Position numbers and translations under genes: made by a program. The notes under the pieces are model-generated. The model had not been told where the DNA came from. It worked only from the letters and a program-made list of their open reading frames with translations, and made no database searches. This document shows positions 51,919 to 61,048 of a stretch of DNA of 64,000 nt, in pieces; position 1 is the stretch's first letter, and the number at the start of each line of letters is the position of its first letter. Origin of the DNA: UBA668 sp038234785 (lineage in GTDB: Bacteria; Actinomycetota; Acidimicrobiia; Acidimicrobiales; Ilumatobacteraceae). Where the stretch lies: NCBI GenBank assembly GCA_038234785.1, contig JBBQTC010000009.1:16632-80631 (forward strand). The letters run 5' to 3'.

Positions 51919-54182
51919 CAGACCTGACCCTCGGCGACCTTCCGGCGCACCACGTTGAGTGCCGAGCCGGCTCGGAACCACTCGACCTGCTCGGGGCTGA
52001 AGGTGTGCTTGCCCTCGAACGGAACGACGGTTCCGTCCGGCTTGACGATCTCGCAGCGAACGTTCTTCCCTGGGACCGGCGGAAGATCGAGCACGTTGAT
52101 GCGGTCGTCCTCGCCGATGAGGTCGTAGGTGGCCGGGTCGGCGAAGGTGAGCGGGACGAGGCCCTGCTTCTTGAGGTTGGTCTCGTGGATGCGGGCGAAG
52201 CTGCGGGTGATGATGACGACCCCGCCGCGGAACCGGGGCTCCATTGCCGCGTGCTCACGGGACGATCCTTCGCCGTAGTTGCGGTCGCCGATCGCCACCC
52301 AGCGGATGCCCGCCCCGCTGTACTTCTTCGCAAGGTTCGGATAGGTGTCCGTGCTGCCGTCGCGGACGTCCTTGCCCTCGCCCACCGCATCGTTGAACGC
52401 GTTGACGGCACCGAGGAACAGGTTGCCCGAGATGTTCTCGAGGTGGCCGCGATACGTGAGCCACTTGCCCGCGGCCGAAATGTGGTCGGTGGTGCACTTG
52501 CCCTTCGCCTTCATCAGGATCGGCAGACCGAGGTAGTCGTTGCCGTCCCATGCGGCGAACGGCTGCAGCAGCTGCAACCGGTCGCTGGTGGGGGACACCA
52601 CCACGGGGACATCGCTGCCGTCGGCGGGGGGAGGGGTGAACGTGTTCTGGCCGGGGTCGTACCCGCGGTCGGGCAACACCTCGCCGATCGGCGCGTCGAG
52701 CAGCACCTCGCTGCCATCGGGGGCGGTGATCGTGTCGGTGGTGGGATCGAAGTCGAGCCGGCCGGCGAGCGCGAGGGCAACGACGGTGTCGGGCGAGGTG
52801 ACGAAGCTCAGGGTGTTGGCAGAGCCGTCGTTGCGCTTGGGGAAGTTGCGGTTGAACGAGTTGACGATGGTGTTCGCCTGACCGTTCGCGCTCGGCTGGC
52901 GGTCCCACTGACCGATGCACGGCCCGCAGGCATTGGCGAGCACGGTGGCACCGATCGCCTCGAGATCGGCGATGAGGCCGTCACGCTCGATCGTCGCGCG
53001 GGTCTGCTCGGAGCCCGGCGTGACCAACAGTTCGGTCTTCACCTGCAGCCCGCGAGCAGCGGCCTGGCGGGCGATGGACGCGGCGCGAGTGATGTCCTCG
53101 TACGAACTGTTCGTGCAACTGCCGATGAGCGCCGAGGAGATCTCCAGCGGCCAGTCGTTGGCACGGGCCTCGGCACCGACGGCTGCACCGACGCGGTTGG
53201 CGCGATCTGGAGAATGGGGGCCGTTGATGAGCGGCTTCAACTGGTCGAGGTCGATCTCGATCACCTGGTCGTAGAGCGCGCCGTCATCAGGACGAAGGTC
53301 GTCGATGACCTTGTCGGCGGCGTCGGCGATGGCCTCCCGACCGGTGGCCTTGAGGTACACCGCCATGTTCTGGTCGTAGCCGAACAGGCTGCAGGTGGCA
53401 CCGATCTCGGCTCCCATGTTGCAGATGGTGGCCTTACCAGTGGCCGAGACGCTGTCGGCGCCCGGCCCGAAGTACTCGACGATGGCGCCGGTGCCGCCCT
53501 CCACGGTCAACACCCGGGCGACCTCGAGGATGACGTCCTTGGGTGCAGTCCAGCCGCTGAGCGTGCCGGTGAGCTTCACGCCGATGACCTTCGGCCAGCG
53601 AACGTTGAAGGGGAACCCGGTCATCACATCGACCGCATCGGCACCGCCGACGCCGATCGCCACCATGCCGAGGCCGCCGGCGTTGGGGGTGTGGCTGTCA
53701 GTCCCGATCATCATCCCACCCGGGAATGCGTAGTTCTCGAGCACCACCTGGTGGATGATGCCGCTGCCCGGACCCCAGAACCCGATGCCGTACTTGGCGC
53801 TCACCGAGCGGAGGAAGTCGTACACCTCGCGGTTCGTGTCGATGGCGACCCCAAGATCGATCTTGGCGCCGACCTTGGCGGAGATGAGGTGGTCGCAGTG
53901 GACCGTGCTGGGCACCGCCGTCGTGGGAAGCCCCGCCGTCATGAACTGCAGCAGCGCCATCTGTGCGGTGGCATCCTGCATGGCGACCCGGTCGGGGTGG
54001 AAGTCGTTGTAGGTGCCACCTCGCTCGATCGGCTCGTTCGGGTCGCTGAGGTGGTTGAGCAGGATCTTCTCGGTCAAGGTGAGGGGGCGGCCGAATCGGG
54101 CGCGACCGGCGGCGGCCCGTTCTGCCAGGGTGGCGTAGACGCCTTCGACGAGTTCGATCGGCGTTCCTGCGGTGACGGTCAT
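51918..54182 (-). CDS. acn: Aconitate hydratase (mitochondrial-like type)
   Basis: TCA-cycle enzyme that interconverts citrate and isocitrate with a [4Fe-4S] cluster. The 754-residue protein follows the mitochondrial-type aconitase layout. Cluster cysteines are in SCTNSSYED (near residue 360) and NACGPCIGQW, and active-site residues appear in DSHTPNAGGLG and YGEGSSREHAAM. ATG 54182 is the family start; the frame is open for another 16 codons upstream. A promoter reading into the gene lies at 54219-54247, opposite a divergent GntR regulator. A nitroreductase gene is coupled at its end. Confidence 0.95.
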   Translation of the reverse strand: MTVTAGTPIELVEGVYATLAERAAAGRARFGRPLTLTEKILLNHLSDPNEPIERGGTYNDFHPDRVAMQDATAQMALLQFMTAGLPTTAVPSTVHCDHLISAKVGAKIDLGVAIDTNREVYDFLRSVSAKYGIGFWGPGSGIIHQVVLENYAFPGGMMIGTDSHTPNAGGLGMVAIGVGGADAVDVMTGFPFNVRWPKVIGVKLTGTLSGWTAPKDVILEVARVLTVEGGTGAIVEYFGPGADSVSATGKATICNMGAEIGATCSLFGYDQNMAVYLKATGREAIADAADKVIDDLRPDDGALYDQVIEIDLDQLKPLINGPHSPDRANRVGAAVGAEARANDWPLEISSALIGSCTNSSYEDITRAASIARQAAARGLQVKTELLVTPGSEQTRATIERDGLIADLEAIGATVLANACGPCIGQWDRQPSANGQANTIVNSFNRNFPKRNDGSANTLSFVTSPDTVVALALAGRLDFDPTTDTITAPDGSEVLLDAPIGEVLPDRGYDPGQNTFTPPPADGSDVPVVVSPTSDRLQLLQPFAAWDGNDYLGLPILMKAKGKCTTDHISAAGKWLTYRGHLENISGNLFLGAVNAFNDAVGEGKDVRDGSTDTYPNLAKKYSGAGIRWVAIGDRNYGEGSSREHAAMEPRFRGGVVIITRSFARIHETNLKKQGLVPLTFADPATYDLIGEDDRINVLDLPPVPGKNVRCEIVKPDGTVVPFEGKHTFSPEQVEWFRAGSALNVVRRKVAEGQV

Positions 54183-54218
54183 GAAACTTCCCCTTGCATC
54201 GGCGGCCTGATGTAGACA

Positions 54219-54247
54219 AGCATAATACAAGTTTACGGGTGTGCCAA
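54219..54247 (-). promoter_or_regulatory. Aconitase promoter overlapping the regulator's promoter
   Basis: On the minus strand TTGGCA (54242-54247) and TATGCT (54219-54224) are 17 bases apart, giving a good promoter about 30 bases before the aconitase start. On the plus strand CATAAT (54221-54226) could be the -10 box of the GntR gene, sharing the same bases. ACAAG is repeated (54216-54220 and 54227-54231), 11 bases apart, a possible regulator site across both -10 boxes. Confidence 0.5.
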
Positions 54248-54279
54248 AGCCCTACCACCGACGAGATCGAGGCCCGACG

Positions 54280-55005
54280 ATGCGAACCATTCGTTATCAG
54301 GAGATCGCCAACACACTGCGGGAGCGAGTGAAGGCCGAGGGCCCCGGACACGTGTTGCCGAGCGAGAGCGACCTGTCCGCGGAGTTCGACGTCAGCCGGG
54401 TGACCGTCCGTCGGGCCCTCGAAACCCTTCGTGACGAGGGCCTCGTCGAGTCCCGCCAGGGCTTCGGATGGTTCGTGGCCACAGCCCCTCTGCAACAGCG
54501 ACTGAGCCACCTCGACACGATCGAGTCGCAGCTCACCGAGCGCGGTGTGCACCCCGAGCGCCAGATCCTCGAGTTCGCCTTCGTTCCCGCGCCGGCACAC
54601 GTCGCGGAACGGCTGCGCTGCGCACAGGTCCTGCGCGTCAGGCGGCGCAACCTCGCGGACGGTGCCCCGTTCGCCGTCGTCACCGTCTGGTGCCCCGCCG
54701 AGGTGGGGCAGCACCTCAGCCGGAGCGATGTCGAGCGCAAGCCGTTCTACGAACTCCTCGGAGTCCAGTTGCGGGGAGCGACGCAGACGATCGGCGCGGC
54801 AGCGGCGAGCGAATCCGATGCGGCACTGTTGGAGGTGCCCGTCGACAGCCCAGTGCTGCGATGCGAACGACTCACCACGACGATCACCGGCGATCCGATC
54901 CTGCTCAGCGAGCACATCTTCCCTGCGCATCGAACGGAGTTCGTGGTCGAGCTTCCCCAGGCCGAGCCGTCCATCGTGCCCAGTGGCCTGCGCCTCGTGG
55001 AGTGA
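54280..55005 (+). CDS. GntR-family regulator, HutC subfamily
   Basis: A 241-residue regulator with an N-terminal winged helix (RYQEIANTLRERV, LPSESDLSAEFDVSRVTVRRALETL) and a C-terminal UTRA ligand domain (PILLSEHIFPAHRTEFVVEL). ATG 54280 is chosen; GTG 54241 would add 13 residues but overlaps the -35 box of the divergent aconitase promoter. Its position suggests control of aconitase, perhaps in response to a TCA-cycle or sugar-acid ligand; the ligand is unknown. It converges with the ComB-like gene. Confidence 0.88.
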   Translation: MRTIRYQEIANTLRERVKAEGPGHVLPSESDLSAEFDVSRVTVRRALETLRDEGLVESRQGFGWFVATAPLQQRLSHLDTIESQLTERGVHPERQILEFAFVPAPAHVAERLRCAQVLRVRRRNLADGAPFAVVTVWCPAEVGQHLSRSDVERKPFYELLGVQLRGATQTIGAAAASESDAALLEVPVDSPVLRCERLTTTITGDPILLSEHIFPAHRTEFVVELPQAEPSIVPSGLRLVE

Positions 55006-55007
55006 GT

Positions 55008-55754
55008 TCAGGCGACTCGGAACTCGTTGGCAATGAGCTGGCAGGCGATCGGGCTGACATCGTGTGCGGCGGCGGCGGCGATGTCGTCCTCCCAGCCGCG
55101 AGCGATCAGCTCTCTCCCGCTCGCACACGAGGTGAGGGTCTCGTAGAGGCGCGGGCGGGCGGCTACGAACGCGCTGCGGGCAGCGGCCGCTTCGGGTGAG
55201 CACCCCGGTGCCGAGACCGCTCCGGAGGGGTCGAGGGCGGCGAGCACCGCCCCCGCGCCGAGTTGATCCTCGACCGCGGGACGGAGCTGGCCAGATCCCC
55301 ACCGCTCCCCGGCGCTGATCACGCTGATCGGCTCGTCGCCGGCGAGGCGTCGAGCCGCGCCGGCCGTGGCCCTCGCGTTGCGGATCGAACCGGCGAGCAC
55401 GTGCGGCACCCCGAGTTCGCGGGCCGTGAAGGCAAGGGTCGAACCATTGGGTGACGGCAAGACGATGCGCAACCCGGCGGCAACGGTGAGCAGGTCGGTG
55501 GGGGAGAGCGAGATCTCTCCGTTCTCGCGGCGGCCGGCGAGGACGGCGTCGTTGGCAAGCGCGTAGGCGGCTGCGCCGTCGTCGTTCCAGCGATACGGCA
55601 GCACCGTTGCGCCGGATTCGAGGGCGCAGCAGACCGCGGTGCTGAACCGCAACACGTCGACGATGACGACCACCGCCGAGTGCGGTGCGAGCACCGCCAA
55701 ACCTTCCGCCCCCCAATCGCTTCGGTAGGCGAAGCCGTCCTGAGCGGTTACCAC
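55008..55754 (-). CDS. comB: 2-phosphosulfolactate phosphatase (ComB family)
   Basis: A 248-residue magnesium-dependent phosphatase that removes phosphate from 2-phosphosulfolactate in coenzyme M or sulfolactate metabolism. The family motifs are VVIVDVLRFSTAVCCALESGATVLP at the N-terminus (split by strand), LPSPNGSTLAF and GSIRNARATA in the middle, and VISAGERWGSG. GTG 55754 overlaps the stop of the nitroreductase by 7 bases, so they are coupled. ComA and ComC are not nearby, so the physiological substrate in this organism is uncertain. Confidence 0.88.
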   Translation of the reverse strand: MVTAQDGFAYRSDWGAEGLAVLAPHSAVVVIVDVLRFSTAVCCALESGATVLPYRWNDDGAAAYALANDAVLAGRRENGEISLSPTDLLTVAAGLRIVLPSPNGSTLAFTARELGVPHVLAGSIRNARATAGAARRLAGDEPISVISAGERWGSGQLRPAVEDQLGAGAVLAALDPSGAVSAPGCSPEAAAARSAFVAARPRLYETLTSCASGRELIARGWEDDIAAAAAHDVSPIACQLIANEFRVA

Positions 55755-56395
55755 GTGTCCCAGTGAGTGATGGGTTCCAACGGCAGGCGCTTGGCCGGTT
55801 TGAAATCCGTGCCGAGTGAGTAGGCGATCGGGAACATGCCGGCCTGGGTGATGCCGTCGGGGATGCCGAGCAGTTCGGCGGCCTCGCGGTCGCCGCCGTT
55901 CATCAGGTGAATGGTGGTCCAGGCGGTGCCGAGGCCACGCTCGCGGGCGGCGAGCATGAAGCTCCACACGGCCGGGAGCAGCGAGCCCCACGCAGATGCG
56001 CCGGCGAAGGCGGGAACACCATCGAGGTTGCCGGTGATGCAGGGGATCATGATGACCGGGGCCCGATGGAAGTTCTCGGTGAGGTAGTCGGCCGAGGACA
56101 GCACCCGATCCTTCTGGGCGAACCGGAGGTCCGACTCCTCGTAGGGGTTGGTGGCGCTGTAGGCGCGGTACACCTCGAAGTTCTTCTTGTAGATGTCGGC
56201 CAACGCCTGCTTCTTCGCCGCATCGGTCACGAACAGCCATTGCCAGCCCTGCGAGTTGCTCCCGGTGGGCGCCTGCAGCGCCAGTTCGAGGCACTCCTCG
56301 ATGACGCTGCGCTCGACCGGCGTGTCGAAGTCGAGTCGCTTGCGCACGGCGCGAGTGGTGGACAGGACTTCATCGGCGGAGAGGTTCAAATGCAT
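55748..56395 (-). CDS. Nitroreductase-family protein
   Basis: A 215-residue FMN-dependent reductase. TTRAVRKRLDFDTPVERSVIE and LALQAPTGSNSQGWQWLFVTD are the classical FMN-binding motifs, and ARERGLGTAWTTIHLM follows in the C-terminal half. It is similar in style to actinobacterial nitroreductases of the NADPH type. It is coupled to the downstream comB-like gene. It is divergent from the SAM methyltransferase gene, with a 25-base gap that must hold both starts' signals. Confidence 0.9.
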   Translation of the reverse strand: MHLNLSADEVLSTTRAVRKRLDFDTPVERSVIEECLELALQAPTGSNSQGWQWLFVTDAAKKQALADIYKKNFEVYRAYSATNPYEESDLRFAQKDRVLSSADYLTENFHRAPVIMIPCITGNLDGVPAFAGASAWGSLLPAVWSFMLAARERGLGTAWTTIHLMNGGDREAAELLGIPDGITQAGMFPIAYSLGTDFKPAKRLPLEPITHWDTW

Positions 56396-56420
56396 CTTCT
56401 CAGTGTGCCACTGCTGCGCG

Positions 56421-57260
56421 ATGCTGGTCGCCGTGGACGCCGATCCGAGGGACTACCGCAACATCAACCTCGCCAACTGGAACAGTCGCGTGCCGGTCCA
56501 CGAGGTGGGGTATCGGTTGCACGAACACACCGGTGACCCGCACCACCTGTCCTCGGTCGTGCGGTTCGACCTTCCGCGACTCGGCGTCATCGACGGCCTC
56601 GACGGCGTGCACCTGCAGTGCCACATCGGGACCGACACCGTGTCGCTCGCCCGTCTCGGAGCGCGCATGACCGGCCTCGACTTCTCGGCGCCGGCGCTGG
56701 AGGTGGCGTCCCGATTGGCGGCCGACTGTGGCGAGACGATCGAGTTCGTCGAGAGCGACGTGTACGCCGCGGTCGACGCGCTGGGACCCGAGCGGTTCGA
56801 CTTCGTGTACACCGGGATCGGCGCGCTGTGTTGGTTGCCCGACGCGGGTCGGTGGGCGCAGGTGGTGGCCTCGCTCCTGCGGCCGGGAGGGTTCCTGTTC
56901 ATCCGCGAGGGCCATCCGGTGCTGTGGTCGCTGTGCGATCCGCGTCCCGACGAAGTGGTGTCGATCGAGTACCCGTACTTCGAGTCCGACGGCACGGTGT
57001 TCGTGGAGGCCACCTCCTACGTCGGCGACGAGGGCGCGCTCACCTCGCCGACGATCGTGCACTTCAACCACGGCCTGGCGGAGATCTTCAACGCGCTCTG
57101 GTCCGCCGGTCTCACCATCACCCTGTTCGAGGAACACGAATCGGTGCCGTGGAATCCGCTCGACACCGCGATGGTCGAGGACGAGATGGGGGAGTTCCGT
57201 CTGAGGGAACGACCCGACCGGATGCCGTTCACCTACACGCTGCGAGCGCAGAAGCAGTGA
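56421..57260 (+). CDS. Class I SAM-dependent methyltransferase
   Basis: A 279-residue methyltransferase-fold protein. The SAM loop is variant: VHLQCHIGTDTVSLARLGARMTG in place of the usual ExGxGxG, with LDFSAPALEVA as the acidic loop and ESDVYAAVD after it. FDFVYTGIGALCWLPD and LLRPGGFLFIREGHP are later motifs. The start may be ATG 56421 or GTG 56433. The substrate is unknown. An enoyl-CoA hydratase follows 18 bases downstream. Confidence 0.85.
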   Translation: MLVAVDADPRDYRNINLANWNSRVPVHEVGYRLHEHTGDPHHLSSVVRFDLPRLGVIDGLDGVHLQCHIGTDTVSLARLGARMTGLDFSAPALEVASRLAADCGETIEFVESDVYAAVDALGPERFDFVYTGIGALCWLPDAGRWAQVVASLLRPGGFLFIREGHPVLWSLCDPRPDEVVSIEYPYFESDGTVFVEATSYVGDEGALTSPTIVHFNHGLAEIFNALWSAGLTITLFEEHESVPWNPLDTAMVEDEMGEFRLRERPDRMPFTYTLRAQKQ

Positions 57261-57278
57261 CCTGACAAACTCGCGGCC

Positions 57279-58091
57279 ATGTCAGAGGACCGCGTCTCCA
57301 TCACCATCACCGACGGCATCGCCGATGTGCGCATGACCCGATCGGACAAGCGCAACGCGCTGGACAACCCGATGTTCGTCGCACTCGCCGAGGCGGGGGA
57401 GCGGCTGAAGACCGAGCCCGGGGTGAGGGTGGTGGTGCTCAGCGGCGAGGGCTCCTCGTTCTGCGCAGGACTCGACTTCGCGACCATGTCGGCGATCGCT
57501 GGTGGCGGCGAACGTCCCGCGGAGGGGAACCCGGGCGAGATGAAGGAGGGCCGCATCACTCACCTGGGCCAGCAGGTGTGCTGGGTGTGGCAGGAGGTGC
57601 CGGTTCCCGTGATCGCGGCGGTGCACGGTCATGCACTCGGCGGAGGCATCCAGATCGCCCTCGGTGCCGACATCCGCATCGTCCATCCCGACACCCAGTT
57701 GAGCGTGCGCGAGGTCCACTGGGGGCTCGTACCCGACATGACCGGCACGTTCATGCTGGCGCAACTGGTCGGCGCCGATGTGGCCAAGGAACTCGTGTTC
57801 ACGGCCCGCGTGTTCGACGGTCGGGAGGCCAAGGAACTCGGCCTCGCCACCCGATTGAGTGACACGCCCTACGACGACGCGATGTCCTTGGCACGCGAGA
57901 TCGCGGGTCGCAGCCCAGAGGCCGTGCGTGGCGCCAAGCAGCTGCTCAACGGTCTGTTCAACCAGGGCGCGGCGGAGCAGTTCGCGGCAGAGCGGACACG
58001 CATCGGTGCGCTCATCGGACGACAGAACCAGATGGAGGCCGTGACGTCGAACTTCGAGAAGCGCCCCGCGAACTTCGTGGATCCGAGCTGA
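57279..58091 (+). CDS. Enoyl-CoA hydratase/isomerase (crotonase family)
   Basis: A 270-residue crotonase-fold protein. LSGEGSSFCAGLDFATM and VHGHALGGGIQIALGADIRI form the two oxyanion-hole strands. Where hydratases have two catalytic glutamates, the second region reads VREVHWGLVPDMTGTFML, with Glu replaced in part, so an isomerase or hydrolase role is possible. CAAACT lies 7 bases before ATG 57279. The neighbours are methyltransferases and regulators of a likely catabolic group. Confidence 0.9.
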   Translation: MSEDRVSITITDGIADVRMTRSDKRNALDNPMFVALAEAGERLKTEPGVRVVVLSGEGSSFCAGLDFATMSAIAGGGERPAEGNPGEMKEGRITHLGQQVCWVWQEVPVPVIAAVHGHALGGGIQIALGADIRIVHPDTQLSVREVHWGLVPDMTGTFMLAQLVGADVAKELVFTARVFDGREAKELGLATRLSDTPYDDAMSLAREIAGRSPEAVRGAKQLLNGLFNQGAAEQFAAERTRIGALIGRQNQMEAVTSNFEKRPANFVDPS

Positions 58092-58098
58092 GCCGGCG

Positions 58099-59169
58099 AT
58101 GAGCGTCGATCCGGATCAACTCAAGCTCTACTCGTACCAACTGTTCACCAAGCTCGACGGTGCAGTCACCGCCGGCATGATCCACCTCGGCGACCAGCTC
58201 GGTCTGTACCGGGCCATGCGCGAGGCGGGCCGGCCGGTGACGACGAGCGAGCTCGCCGAGCTCACCGGGACCATCGAGCGATGGGTGCGCGAATGGGCGT
58301 ACAACCAGGCAGCGTCGAAGATGATCGAGGCCCAGCCCGATGGCACGTTCTCGCTGTCGCCCGAGGCGGCAGTGGTCCTTGCCGATCCGGATCACCCAGC
58401 GTTCGGCATGGGCATGTTCCACCGTCTGCCACAGACCATGAAAGCGCTCGAGCACGTTCGCGACAGCTTTCGCACCGGCGTCGGGCACGACTACGACAGC
58501 CACGGGCCGGAGGGAGCGGTCGGCATCGAGCGCAGCTTCGAGCCGTGGAACCGGGCGTTTCTGATCCCGGTGGTCCTTCCGGCCCTCGACGGGGTGGTCG
58601 AGAAGCTCACCGCCGGAGCGGCCGTCGCCGATGTCGGTTGCGGCGCGGGCAGCGCCGTGCTGCTGATGGCGGAGACCTACCCGGCGAGCACGTTCACCGG
58701 GTACGACATCAGCCAGTTCGCCCTCGACCGGGCACGGACCAAGCTCGACGCCAGCGATCTCACCAACGCCTCGTTCCACGATCCGCGCAACCAGGGCCTC
58801 CCCGGCGACGCGTCGCTGGATCTGGTCTGCACGTTCGACTGCATCCACGACATGGCCCATCCGCAGGAGGTGATCGAGGCGATCCGAGCGTCACTCAAGC
58901 CCGACGGGTCGTGGCTCCTGGTCGACATCAAGGCGCTCGACACGTTCGAGGAGAACGCCCGCAAGAACCCCATGGCGTCGCTGATGTACGGGATCAGCGT
59001 GCTCTCGTGCATGTCGTCGGCCCTCAGCGAACCCGATGGGCTCGGCCTCGGCACGCTCGGGTTGTCGGAACGGCGCGCCCAGGAGATGGCCGAGGCGGCG
59101 GGTTTCACGCAGTTCCGCCGGATGGCGGTGGAGCACAGCGTGAACGCGTTCTACGAGATCCGGCCGTAG
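58099..59169 (+). CDS. SAM-dependent methyltransferase with N-terminal winged helix
   Basis: A 356-residue protein. Residues 1-95 form a winged-helix dimerisation-like region (LFTKLDGAVTAGMIHLGDQLGLY, TTSELAELTGTIERWVREWA), followed by a class I methyltransferase domain with VADVGCGAGSAVLLMAETYP and DLVCTFDCIHDMAHP. This layout resembles mycobacterial proteins of the Rv2258c type. The gene is 7 bases after the enoyl-CoA hydratase and is probably co-transcribed. The substrate is unknown. Confidence 0.88.
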   Translation: MSVDPDQLKLYSYQLFTKLDGAVTAGMIHLGDQLGLYRAMREAGRPVTTSELAELTGTIERWVREWAYNQAASKMIEAQPDGTFSLSPEAAVVLADPDHPAFGMGMFHRLPQTMKALEHVRDSFRTGVGHDYDSHGPEGAVGIERSFEPWNRAFLIPVVLPALDGVVEKLTAGAAVADVGCGAGSAVLLMAETYPASTFTGYDISQFALDRARTKLDASDLTNASFHDPRNQGLPGDASLDLVCTFDCIHDMAHPQEVIEAIRASLKPDGSWLLVDIKALDTFEENARKNPMASLMYGISVLSCMSSALSEPDGLGLGTLGLSERRAQEMAEAAGFTQFRRMAVEHSVNAFYEIRP

Positions 59170-59184
59170 CTGCGTCGGACCGCG

Positions 59185-60213
59185 TCACGACGACGCGATC
59201 GACTCCATCGTTCGCTCGGCGAAGAACCACTGCCCGGCCGTTCTCACGTAGCTGTCGTGATAGACACCGACGAAGTGTCCGGGGCCGGTGCGCTTCTTGT
59301 CGAACTGCTCGATGACGGTGACTCGTCCGGTCGCCGTGCCGGTCGCCTCGTCCACCTCGAACACTGCGTTGGGTGCCGTCTGCACGAACCACTTGTAGGT
59401 GGCGATCATCCGATCGAACGTCTCGCGAATGGCGTCGCGGCCGACGACGGGCGCCTTCAGCCCCCAGATGCCGTCGGCGGTCCACAGCGCCGTGAACCCA
59501 GCGCTGTCCTTGCGGACCACGGCGTCGCAGTACTGAGAGATCAGCTGGCGCAGGGCGATGTCGGTGGCCGGCGCGATCGAGGAGACCTCACGACGCGGCC
59601 GTGATGTGTCGCGCAACGAATCCGGTTCGAGGCCGACCTCCCACGCGGCGAGGGTTCGCACATGGTCGATCAGTTGGTCGCGGGTCATCATCCCGTCGTG
59701 TGCCGCGAATTGCACGGCGAGCCCGTCGACGACGGCTGTGAGGCGCATCGCTGCCGCCGCCGGGTCGGCGCAGATGAACTCGGCGCGCTCGACGCCGTTG
59801 CGGATGATCCGCTCCAGCAACTCTGCGGACTGTTCGTCGAGCTCCTGGCTGATCTTGCGCATCATCGGGTTCCGGAGTGCTTCACCCCAGCCGTCGATCC
59901 AGAGCATCCACTCCATGTCGTCGCTGCCCTCTGGCACGTAGTTCTGCAGGGCCCGGTCGAGCTGACCGATGGCGGTCGGGGCATCCTCGACCTCGGCCAT
60001 CATCTCGGCGAGGTCCTTGCGTGCGTAGTGAGCGAATGCCTCCGCGAGCAACTGCTCCTTGGAGTCGAAGTGGTAGTGGATGAGGCTGCTGGAAACGCCG
60101 AGCCGCTTGGCGACATCGGCGATGCGGGTCGCCGCGAAGCCTCGCTCGATGACCACCTGGCAGGTGACCTCGAGGATCTCGGTTCGGCGTTCTTCGACGG
60201 TGGGCTTTTTCAC
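59185..60213 (-). CDS. TetR-family regulator fused to a SnoaL-like domain
   Basis: A 342-residue fusion. The TetR DNA-binding domain (residues 5-55: RRTEILEVTCQVVIERGFA, VAKRLGVSSSLIHYHFDSK) and helical core run to about residue 200. The C-terminal 125 residues are an NTF2/SnoaL-like fold (LRQLISQYCDAVVRKDSAG, TADGIWGLKAPVVGRDAI, HDSYVRTAGQWFFAERTM). The extra domain may bind a polycyclic or steroid-like ligand or have catalytic activity. GTG 60213 follows TATCGT by 8 bases. It is divergent from the SDR gene, its likely target. Confidence 0.88.
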   Translation of the reverse strand: MKKPTVEERRTEILEVTCQVVIERGFAATRIADVAKRLGVSSSLIHYHFDSKEQLLAEAFAHYARKDLAEMMAEVEDAPTAIGQLDRALQNYVPEGSDDMEWMLWIDGWGEALRNPMMRKISQELDEQSAELLERIIRNGVERAEFICADPAAAAMRLTAVVDGLAVQFAAHDGMMTRDQLIDHVRTLAAWEVGLEPDSLRDTSRPRREVSSIAPATDIALRQLISQYCDAVVRKDSAGFTALWTADGIWGLKAPVVGRDAIRETFDRMIATYKWFVQTAPNAVFEVDEATGTATGRVTVIEQFDKKRTGPGHFVGVYHDSYVRTAGQWFFAERTMESIASS

Positions 60214-60245
60214 TTCCGCGCACGATACAGGTCTAGGTTGCGGGA

Positions 60246-61043
60246 ATGCAGCGACGGCTCTCGACACTGTCCCGTTCGGTCGCCGGGGCACGGGTGCTCG
60301 TCACCGGTGCGGCCTCCGGAATGGGTCGGGCGACGGCGCACCTGTTCGCCGACGAGGGCGCTCGCGTCGCGGTCGTCGACCTGGACGCGGAGCGGGTCCT
60401 GCGAGTGGTGGACGAGATCCGAGAGGCACACGGAACCGAGTCGGCATCAGGTTTCGTGGCCGACGTCGGTGACCACGAGTCGCTGCGCCGACTGGTCGAC
60501 GAAGTGGTCGCCGACTTCGGTGGTGTCGACGTGCTGATCAACAACGCCGGGCTGTCGCTGATCAACTCGGCGTTCCAGGCCGAGGACGAATACGAGGCGA
60601 ACTGGGCGCGCACGCTCGATGTGAACCTCACTGCGCACTCGCGCCTGATCCGCCTCTGCCTCCCTCACCTGCAGGCGGCCGAGCACGGCGGGCGCGTGGT
60701 CAACATCGCGTCGACGGAGGCGATCGTCACGACACCGGGGCTCGCCGCGTACGCGGCCACCAAGGCCGGCGTCGTGGGGCTGACCAAGAGCTTCGCGGTC
60801 GAGCTCGGGCGCCACGGGATCACCGTCAACTGCATCTGCCCCGGTCCGATCGAGACGGGGATGACGGCCGGCATCCCCGACGAGTCCAAGCAGATCTACG
60901 CCAAGCGGCGCGTCCCGCTGCGACGATATGGACAGCCCGAAGAGGTCGCCCAGATGACGCTGAACCTTTGCCTGCCGGCGAGCAGCTTCGTCAACGGTGC
61001 GGTGATCCCGGTCGATGGCGGGATGACGATCCGTCACACCTGA
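60246..61043 (+). CDS. Short-chain dehydrogenase/reductase
   Basis: A 265-residue Rossmann-fold oxidoreductase: VLVTGAASGMGRATA for NAD(P), Asp in VAVVDLDAERV favouring NAD, NNAGLSL, catalytic Ser in IASTEA, and the YAATKAGVV Tyr-x3-Lys. TAGGTT (60234-60239) ends 6 bases before ATG 60246, so the message is leaderless. It is divergent from the TetR-SnoaL gene, which is a common arrangement for a regulator and its target. The substrate is unknown. Confidence 0.92.
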   Translation: MQRRLSTLSRSVAGARVLVTGAASGMGRATAHLFADEGARVAVVDLDAERVLRVVDEIREAHGTESASGFVADVGDHESLRRLVDEVVADFGGVDVLINNAGLSLINSAFQAEDEYEANWARTLDVNLTAHSRLIRLCLPHLQAAEHGGRVVNIASTEAIVTTPGLAAYAATKAGVVGLTKSFAVELGRHGITVNCICPGPIETGMTAGIPDESKQIYAKRRVPLRRYGQPEEVAQMTLNLCLPASSFVNGAVIPVDGGMTIRHT

Positions 61044-61048
61044 CGGTC

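Noticed and set aside
51900..54215. A 771-codon plus-strand frame opposite aconitase.
   Set aside because: Same GC-bias shadow; aconitase cluster cysteines and active-site motifs are all on the minus strand.
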